Positions 58,833 through 64,000 of a DNA stretch of 64,000 nt are shown here, piece by piece (positions within the stretch are counted from its first letter, which is position 1; every line of letters begins with the position of its first letter). A model generated the notes under the pieces. It was not told where the DNA came from and made no database searches. It saw only the letters and a list, made by a program, of their open reading frames with translations. Position numbers and translations under genes: made by a program. This stretch comes from JACVRW01 sp963808775 (GTDB lineage: Bacteria; Actinomycetota; Thermoleophilia; Solirubrobacterales; Thermoleophilaceae): the NCBI GenBank assembly GCA_963808775.1, contig CAWEGR010000003.1, positions 1-64,000 on the forward strand. The letters are read 5' to 3'.

Positions 58833-60281
58833 TCAGGACAGGAGCGGCAGGAGCGCCTGCAGCTTGACCTCGGATTCGGCGAGCTCCTCGGCGGCAACCG
58901 AGTCGCGCACGATCCCGCAGCCCGCGTACAGATGGGCGACCTCCCCCCGCAGAAGCGCGCAGCGGAGCGCCACGGAGAACTCGCCGTCCTCCGCGAGATC
59001 CGTCCAGCCGACCGCCCCCGCGTACCAGCCGCGGTCGAGGCCCTCGAGCGCCGGGATCAGCGGCAGCGCGACCTCGGCGGGCTCGCCGCCCACCGCCGGC
59101 GTGGGCAGCAGCAGCCCGGCGAGCTCGACGGTCGCGACCGGCTCCGCGAGCTGCGCTCGGATCGGCGTGGCGAGGTGCTGGACGTTGTGGACCTGGACGA
59201 GCACGGGCTCCTCGCCCGCCGCGACCCAGAGGCTGACCGGGTCGAGGGCGCGCTCGATCCGGCGCGTGACGATCGCCTGCTCCTCGCGGTCCTTCGAGCT
59301 CTGCATGAGCTGCTCGCCAAGGTGGTCGTCCACGGCCGGGTCGGCGCTGCGCCGGGTCGTCCCCGCGAGCGCGACCGTCTGCGCGCGCTGGCCGTCGCGG
59401 CGCACGAGCAGCTCCGGGCTGGCTCCGAGGAAGGCGAGCTCGGGCGTGCCGATGCACCAGCAGTAACAGGACGGGAACACCTCGCGCAGGCCGCCGAAGA
59501 CGGCGCCCGGGTCGTGCGGCCGGGCCGCGTGCGCGCGCACCTCGCGCGCGAGCACCACCTTCTCGAGATCGCCGGCCCGGATGCGCTCGACGGCGCGCTC
59601 GACGGCGTGCTCGTAGTGCGAGGGCGGGGCCGCGCTCGCCACGCGCGTGCGCTCGACGGGGTCGGGGTCGAGCAGGGGCATCCCGGCGGGCCGCAGCTCC
59701 GCCAGCCGCGTCCCCAGGCGCTCGAACACCGCCTCCACGTCATCGTCGGGGTCGATGGCGGCGCACAGCGTCAGCCTCGCCTCGTCGCCCTGCCGCGCGA
59801 TCGCGAGCTCGGGCAGCACGAGCACCGCCGGCGCGAGCGAGCTCCATTCCGGAGTTCCGCCGCCCTCGTGCGCGAACGCGAACCCGCCGGTGAACACCGG
59901 GCCGCAGGCGGGCGGCCGCGAGGGGTCGCGGGCAGGATCGTCCGCGATCACGCGCCGGCCGAGCTCGCGCGCGCGCCGTGCCACGTCGACGAAGCGCTCC
60001 CGGCCGCGCGACTCGAGCAGCTCGGCCTGGCCGAGAGCGGCGAGCGCGAACCCGTTCCTGTCGGGCTGCTCGAAGCACGCGAAACGGTCGTCCGGCCTCC
60101 GCGCTGCCAGCACGAGCGCCGACGGGTCGAGCTCGGGCGCGAGCGGGATCGTGATCGCCGCGATCGCACGCTTCCCGTCGCTCCGGGAGAGCGCAGAGGC
60201 CTCCTGCAGCCGCCGCATGAGCGACAGGCGCCCCTCCGCGCCGAGGGTGATTGACGCGCGGTCGGAGGCCTCGGTCCGCAT
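58833..60281 (-). CDS. menF: Isochorismate synthase
   Basis: Chorismate-utilising enzyme feeding isochorismate to MenD. The conserved C-terminal domain has KVVLAREVRAHA, PELAFLGASPELLVRRDGQR, ALAGTTRRSADPAVDDHLGE, SSKDREEQAIVTRRIE, LATPIRAQL, TPAVGGEPAEVALPLIPALE and AGAVGWTDLAEDGEFSVALR. 482 residues, with a weaker N-terminal half. It is 10 bases after ilvN on the same strand, so it may be expressed with ilvBN. The men genes nearby favour a menaquinone rather than a siderophore role. Confidence 0.94.
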   Translation of the reverse strand: MRTEASDRASITLGAEGRLSLMRRLQEASALSRSDGKRAIAAITIPLAPELDPSALVLAARRPDDRFACFEQPDRNGFALAALGQAELLESRGRERFVDVARRARELGRRVIADDPARDPSRPPACGPVFTGGFAFAHEGGGTPEWSSLAPAVLVLPELAIARQGDEARLTLCAAIDPDDDVEAVFERLGTRLAELRPAGMPLLDPDPVERTRVASAAPPSHYEHAVERAVERIRAGDLEKVVLAREVRAHAARPHDPGAVFGGLREVFPSCYCWCIGTPELAFLGASPELLVRRDGQRAQTVALAGTTRRSADPAVDDHLGEQLMQSSKDREEQAIVTRRIERALDPVSLWVAAGEEPVLVQVHNVQHLATPIRAQLAEPVATVELAGLLLPTPAVGGEPAEVALPLIPALEGLDRGWYAGAVGWTDLAEDGEFSVALRCALLRGEVAHLYAGCGIVRDSVAAEELAESEVKLQALLPLLS

Positions 60282-60291
60282 CGCTAACGGG

Positions 60292-60852
60292 TCAGGTCGC
60301 CCCGCGCCCCCGCGCCACGGCGATCTCGCCCGTGCGAACCATCTCGATCAGCCCGAACGGGCGCACCATCTCCTCGAACGCCTCGACCTTGTCGGCGGTG
60401 CCGGTGACCTCGACGGTGACGCTCCGCTTCGAGACGTCCACCACGTTGCCGCGGAAGATCTCGGCGAACTGCATCACCTGCGCCCGGGCGTCGCCGTCCT
60501 GGCAGGAGATCTTGAACAGCGCCAGCTCGCGAGCGACCGTGTCGCCCGGCTCGAGGTCGCGGATCTTGATCACGTTGACGAGCTTGTGGAGCTGCTTCGT
60601 GACCTGGTCGATCGGGTGCGCGGCGCCGTCGACCGTCAGCGTGATGCGCGAGATCGACATGTCGTCGGTCGCGCCGACCGCGAGCGAGTCGATGTTGAAG
60701 CCGCGCCGCGCGAACAGGCCGGCGATGCGCGCGAGCACACCGGGCTTGTTCTCCACGAGGATCGAGAGGACGTGCTTGCGGCCCGTGCGGATGCCGCCAC
60801 TCGCCTCGAGATCCTCGAGGGACAGGACTTCCTTCGTGCCTGGCTCACCCAT
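60292..60852 (-). CDS. ilvN: Acetolactate synthase small (regulatory) subunit
   Basis: Regulatory partner of IlvB, conferring valine feedback. The ACT domain is HVLSILVENKPGVLARIAGL to GFNIDSLAVGATDDMSISRI, with RELALFKISCQDGDARAQVM in the second domain. 186 residues, somewhat longer than usual at the N-terminus (GEPGTKEVLSLEDLEASGG); an internal start cannot be excluded. It is separated from ilvB by 129 bases filled by an inverted repeat. Confidence 0.94.
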   Translation of the reverse strand: MGEPGTKEVLSLEDLEASGGIRTGRKHVLSILVENKPGVLARIAGLFARRGFNIDSLAVGATDDMSISRITLTVDGAAHPIDQVTKQLHKLVNVIKIRDLEPGDTVARELALFKISCQDGDARAQVMQFAEIFRGNVVDVSKRSVTVEVTGTADKVEAFEEMVRPFGLIEMVRTGEIAVARGRGAT

Positions 60853-60876
60853 GGCTCAGCCCACCTCGGTCGGATC

Positions 60877-60983
60877 GATCATCCGGCGAAAACGTGCGCT
60901 CCCCAAGGACGCAGGGAGCGGACAAGGCTCTGCCTGTCCGCGACCGAGGACGCCGGGGAGGGTGCGTTTGCAGCCGGGTGATC
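60877..60983 (-). repeat. Large imperfect inverted repeat between ilvB and ilvN
   Basis: Outer arms of about 28 bases: GATCATCCGGCGAAAACG with TGCGCTCCCC (60877-60904) against GGGGAGGGTGCGTTTG with CAGCCGGGTGATC (60955-60983), complementary with a few mismatches. An inner hairpin, GCGGAC-a-AGGC-TCT-GCCT-GTCCGC (60918-60941), lies between. One arm reaches the ilvB stop codon. It could be an RNA processing or stability structure setting the ilvB:ilvN ratio, an attenuator, or a small palindromic insertion. Confidence 0.7.
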
Positions 60984-62658
60984 ATCCGACCATGTCGCGG
61001 GCGGCCTGGCCGGCCGGGATCATCGGATAGCAGTTCTCCTCGGGCGTCACGCGCACGTCGACGAGCACCGGGCCCTCCTCGGCGAGCGCGTCGCGGAAGG
61101 CGCCGACCAGCTCGCCCTTGTCATCCACGCGCATGCCCTTGGCGCCGAACGCCTCGGCCAGCTTGACCCAGTCCGGGCTCGAGCCCATCTTGACCGACGA
61201 GTAGCGCCTGTCCCAGAACAGCTCCTGCCACTGGCGCACCATGCCGAGGTAGCCGTTGTTCATCAGGAACACCTTGACCGGGATGTTCTCGTCGACGCAG
61301 GTCGCCAGTTCCTGGACCGTCATGATCAGCGAGCCGTCACCCGCGAGGCAGACCACCTGCTCCTCGGGGTTCGCCACCTGCGCGCCGAGCGCCGACGGCA
61401 GCCCGAATCCCATCGTGCCGAGGCCACCCGAGTTGATCCACTGCCGGGGGCGCGTGAAGCCGTAGTACTGCGCGGCCCACATCTGGTGCTGGCCGACGTC
61501 GGACGTCACGATCGCCTGGCCCCCGGTGGCCTCGAACATCGCCTGGACCATGTACTGGGGCTTGATCTCGGCGTCGGCCGAGTCCTCGTATCCGAGCGGG
61601 TGCTTCTCCTTCCAGTGCTCGACGCGCGAGTTCCAGCCCTCGAGCCGCGCCGGGTCCGGGCCGAGGGCGCGGTACTCCGCCGTCAGCTTGGGGACGATGT
61701 GCTTCGCGTCGCCGACGATCGGGATGTGCGCCGGCACGTTCTTCGAGATCTCGGCCGGGTCGACGTCGATGTGGATGAACTTCGCGCGCGGCGCGAACTC
61801 GGACAGCTTGCCCGTCACGCGGTCGTCGAAGCGCGCTCCGACGGCCACGATCAGATCGGCCTCGTCCATCGCGTAGTTGGCGGTGCGCGTGCCGTGCATC
61901 CCGAGCATCCCCATCCACTGCGGGTGGTCGGCCGGGAACGCGCCGAGGCCCATCAGCGTGCAGGTGACCGGGAAGCCGTCCGCGAGGCAGAGCTCGCGGA
62001 ACTCCTTCGAGGCGTCCGCGTTCACGATCCCGCCGCCGCCGTAGATCACGGGCCGGCGCGCGTTCGCGAGCGCCTTGGCCGCCAGCCGGATCTGCTTCGC
62101 GTTGCCCTCCGTCGTCGGCTGGTAGCCCGGCAGGTGCACCTTGCTGACCGGCTCGTACGGGATGTCGGCGCGCGAGAGGTCCTGCGGAACGTCGACCAGC
62201 ACGGGGCCCGGCCGTCCCGTCCTCGCGATGTGGAACGCCTCGTGGATCGCCTTCGGGATCTCCCGCGGGTCCTGGATCATGATCGAGTGCTTGACGATCG
62301 GCATCGTGATGCCTGAGATGTCGGCCTCCTGGAAGCCGTCCGTGCCGATCAGCTCGGTCCGCACCTGACCCGTCAGGAAGACGGTCGGCACGCTGTCCAT
62401 CACGGCGTCGGCGATGCAGGTGACCAGGTTGGTGGCGCCGGGCCCGCTCGTGGCGAGGGCGACTCCCACCTTGCCGGAGGCCTTCGCGTATCCCTCCGCC
62501 GCGTGCCCCGCGCCCTGCTCGTGGCGGCACTGCACGTGGCGCACGCCCGCGTCGTAGAGCGCGTCGTAGGTCGGGAGGTTGGCGCCGCCGGGGATCCCGA
62601 ATACGTGCTCGACGCCCTCGGCCTTGAGGCACTCCATGATGGCGTCGACGGCTCGCAT
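60982..62658 (-). CDS. ilvB: Acetolactate synthase large (catalytic) subunit
   Basis: ThDP/FAD enzyme making acetolactate and acetohydroxybutyrate, the common first step of Val/Leu/Ile synthesis. VEHVFGIPGGANLPTYDALY starts the fold with the catalytic Glu in RHEQGAGHAAEGYAKASGKV, and the ThDP motif runs LAGDGSLIMTVQELAT to FLMNNGYLGMVRQWQELFWD. 558 residues. SD is AAAGGAGCGG before ATG 62658. An upstream AACCGCT (near 62730) is complementary to AGCGGTT overlapping that SD, a possible weak control element. No leader peptide is visible here. Confidence 0.96.
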   Translation of the reverse strand: MRAVDAIMECLKAEGVEHVFGIPGGANLPTYDALYDAGVRHVQCRHEQGAGHAAEGYAKASGKVGVALATSGPGATNLVTCIADAVMDSVPTVFLTGQVRTELIGTDGFQEADISGITMPIVKHSIMIQDPREIPKAIHEAFHIARTGRPGPVLVDVPQDLSRADIPYEPVSKVHLPGYQPTTEGNAKQIRLAAKALANARRPVIYGGGGIVNADASKEFRELCLADGFPVTCTLMGLGAFPADHPQWMGMLGMHGTRTANYAMDEADLIVAVGARFDDRVTGKLSEFAPRAKFIHIDVDPAEISKNVPAHIPIVGDAKHIVPKLTAEYRALGPDPARLEGWNSRVEHWKEKHPLGYEDSADAEIKPQYMVQAMFEATGGQAIVTSDVGQHQMWAAQYYGFTRPRQWINSGGLGTMGFGLPSALGAQVANPEEQVVCLAGDGSLIMTVQELATCVDENIPVKVFLMNNGYLGMVRQWQELFWDRRYSSVKMGSSPDWVKLAEAFGAKGMRVDDKGELVGAFRDALAEEGPVLVDVRVTPEENCYPMIPAGQAARDMVG

Positions 62659-62738
62659 GACGGCAACCGCTCCTTTCGCGGTGGGGGAAGGTCTGACCGC
62701 GGGGCCAGGCGGTCGAGTCTAACAGCGGTTTTTCGCGC

Positions 62739-63026
62739 TCAGACCGGGTTTCCTGCCGGTCGCGAGACCGGCTCTGAGGGATCCGGATAGTCGAGGTCCG
62801 TGCCGCAGGTCATGCACACCTGATCGCTGATCTTCACGACGTGGGAGCAGCGCGGACAGCGGCGCCGCGGCTCGAAGCGCTCGTCGCGCATGAGCAGCGC
62901 GGCGAAGATGCCGATTCCAGGCAGCGCGCAGCCCACGAGGAACCAGATCAGGAACGACCCGCCCTTGAGCCGGGCGATGGCTCCGGTGGCGACTCCGAAG
63001 GCGAACGCGATGAAGAGGAACTCCAC
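62739..63026 (-). CDS. Small membrane protein with zinc ribbon
   Basis: 95 residues: two hydrophobic segments at about 2-18 and 24-46 (FLIWFLVGCALPGIGIFAAL), then a zinc ribbon with two Cys pairs, CPRCSHVV and CMTCGTDL, and a short Pro-rich tail. Topology suggests a membrane-anchored cytoplasmic ribbon. Function unknown. It stops 80 bases before ilvB on the same strand. Confidence 0.78.
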   Translation of the reverse strand: MEFLFIAFAFGVATGAIARLKGGSFLIWFLVGCALPGIGIFAALLMRDERFEPRRRCPRCSHVVKISDQVCMTCGTDLDYPDPSEPVSRPAGNPV

Positions 63027-63041
63027 GCGGCCCGCCCGCGG

Positions 63042-63212
63042 TCAGAGCACCCGAAGCGCCCAGACGACGGCGATCACCGCGACGACCGCAACGATGATCC
63101 AGGCGGCCGCGGCCACGAAGCCGAGCACCATCTTGAAGAGGATGTAGGCCGCCACGACGAGCACCAGCACGGCCAGCGTCTTCTTGCCGATGTTGGAGAG
63201 GGCCTCTCCCAT
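63042..63212 (-). CDS. Small hydrophobic membrane protein, 56 residues
   Basis: Reads MGEALSNIGKKTLAVLVLVV then AAYILFKMVLGFVAAAAWII and VAVVAVIAVVWALRVL. Two adjacent membrane helices with a short basic N-terminus. ATG 63212 and TGA 63042 enclose a clean open frame with high third-position GC. It is 15 bases upstream of the zinc-ribbon gene, so both are probably cotranscribed. Comparable tiny proteins are common in actinobacteria, and the function is unknown. Confidence 0.65.
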   Translation of the reverse strand: MGEALSNIGKKTLAVLVLVVAAYILFKMVLGFVAAAAWIIVAVVAVIAVVWALRVL

Positions 63213-63236
63213 GCACCGCAATTCTGGCAGAGGCGC

Positions 63237-64000
63237 TTACAGGAGCCGGGCGGGGCGCGTGGGCAGGTAGCGGTCGAGGCCGGGGAGCGGCACCGACGAG
63301 AGGACCCACGCCGGCCAGTGGATCCAGAAGCCCAGCCGGCGCAGCCGGTCGAGCAGCCACCACGAGGACGATGTGCAGAACACGCCGAAGCTCTCGGGCT
63401 CGTGCATCTTGGCGACGCGGTCGAGCGCTGACAGCACGAGCGGGATCAGGTCCTGCGGCGACTCGCCGACCGCCGGCCCGATGTCGCCCTCCGAGCTGAC
63501 CCAGCAGAGCGCGAGCACCCCGCCGCTGCCCTCGTCGAGCAGCGCGAGGCACGAGCGGGTGCGCCCGAAGAACTCATGAAGGAGCGGCCGCTCGTGGCCG
63601 ATCGCCGGCGGCTCGAGGCGCTTCCATTCGACGACCGCTCGCTCGGGCGTGAGGGCGTGGACCGCGGGCAGGGTGGCGTCGACCTCCTGCGCGCGCAGCT
63701 CCAGGTAACGGTCGACGCGCTGGCGCATGTGCCAGTGGCCCGCCGCGGGCATCACGCCGAACTCCGTGTAGAGGGTGAGGTCGACGGGCGTGCCGAGGGT
63801 CACCACCACGCGTCCGAGATCGGGCGTCGGGCGATCGGGCCAGATCCGGCCGAGCAGCGAGCGGCCGATGCCATGTCCCGAGTGGTTCGGGGACACCCAC
63901 AGCTCGGTCATCTCGTCCATCGAGCCGAAGCGCGACGAGCGCGCGTAGCCGACCATCTCGTCGCCGTCGTCGCAGATCCAGAACGCGCCGCCATCCTGCG
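63237..64000 (-). CDS. GNAT-family acetyltransferase, N-terminus outside the window
   Basis: The frame is open to the right edge (QDGGAFWICDDGDEMVGYAR before the internal ATG at 63956), so the gene begins beyond 64000. TELWVSPNHSGHGIGRSLL is the acetyl-CoA-binding motif A (H-S-G-H-G-I-G). A second, degenerate half follows (about 150 residues: GSGGVLALCWVSSEGDIGPA, then LDRLRRLGFWIHWPAWVL), suggesting a tandem GNAT protein with one active domain. Acceptor unknown. The 24 bases to the next gene downstream imply a shared transcript. Confidence 0.8.
   Translation of the reverse strand, partial: QDGGAFWICDDGDEMVGYARSSRFGSMDEMTELWVSPNHSGHGIGRSLLGRIWPDRPTPDLGRVVVTLGTPVDLTLYTEFGVMPAAGHWHMRQRVDRYLELRAQEVDATLPAVHALTPERAVVEWKRLEPPAIGHERPLLHEFFGRTRSCLALLDEGSGGVLALCWVSSEGDIGPAVGESPQDLIPLVLSALDRVAKMHEPESFGVFCTSSSWWLLDRLRRLGFWIHWPAWVLSSVPLPGLDRYLPTRPARLL

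Noticed and set aside
62659..62738. Leader peptide upstream of ilvB
   Set aside because: The 80-base gap has no start codon followed by a run of branched-chain codons; only a short AACCGCT/AGCGGTT complementarity is present.

Overview
The window is a very GC-rich chromosomal segment with one complete rRNA operon and about 60 protein genes, nearly all housekeeping. The GC content, dense 4-base stop/start overlaps, menaquinone synthesis, an SepF-type division locus and the 16S sequence suggest an Actinomycetota chromosome, most likely class Thermoleophilia (Solirubrobacterales-like). The class placement is inference; the 16S gene at 19964-21509 would settle it. I see no prophage, transposase, CRISPR array, toxin-antitoxin pair or tRNA gene.

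Layout. 1-10.7 kb (minus strand): one long collinear unit, murA-hisZ-hisG-hisD-hisB-hisH-hisA-hisF-cca-pgeF-yggS and then sepF, with a hydrolase of opposite orientation between yggS and sepF. It joins peptidoglycan precursor synthesis, histidine synthesis and division genes. 10.8-16.4 kb: two HD-domain proteins, a predicted ATPase regulator, an isocitrate/isopropylmalate-type dehydrogenase, a hotdog thioesterase next to a DUF389 membrane protein, and a hairpin-rich gap. 16.4-21.8 kb: the rRNA operon (16S-23S-5S on the minus strand) with visible 16S and 23S processing stems and no spacer tRNA. 21.8-31 kb: tyrS, a class A penicillin-binding protein, a 3-methyladenine glycosylase, argH, an epimerase, a GNAT protein and a secreted beta-helix/PKD/calcium-repeat protein.

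31-51.8 kb is dominated by branched-chain and sulfur amino acid synthesis: leuB-ilvE-cimA-degT, a cupin regulator with leuC-leuD, leuA with a leucine-rich leader peptide, a cystathionine beta-synthase/gamma-synthase pair, serA with an aminotransferase, and ilvC. 51.8-60.3 kb holds menE, menB-menA-menC, menH, menD and menF, covering chorismate to demethylmenaquinone except the DHNA-CoA thioesterase. 60.3-64 kb has ilvN and ilvB, separated by a large inverted repeat, then small membrane proteins and a partial GNAT gene.

The most striking global feature is a set of single-base (+1) insertions that break otherwise well conserved genes: hisH, murA, DUF389, an epimerase, the beta-helix protein (twice), degT, ilvE, an alcohol dehydrogenase, ilvC and menD. 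In every case removing one base restores a normal protein. No common slippery codon is visible, so assembly error is the leading explanation, but the one-directional pattern deserves checking. The best biological leads are the leuA leader-peptide attenuator (43686-43742), the palindromic ilvB-ilvN spacer (60877-60983), a hairpin element with identical stems in three places, and a MurA with Asp in place of the fosfomycin-target Cys.
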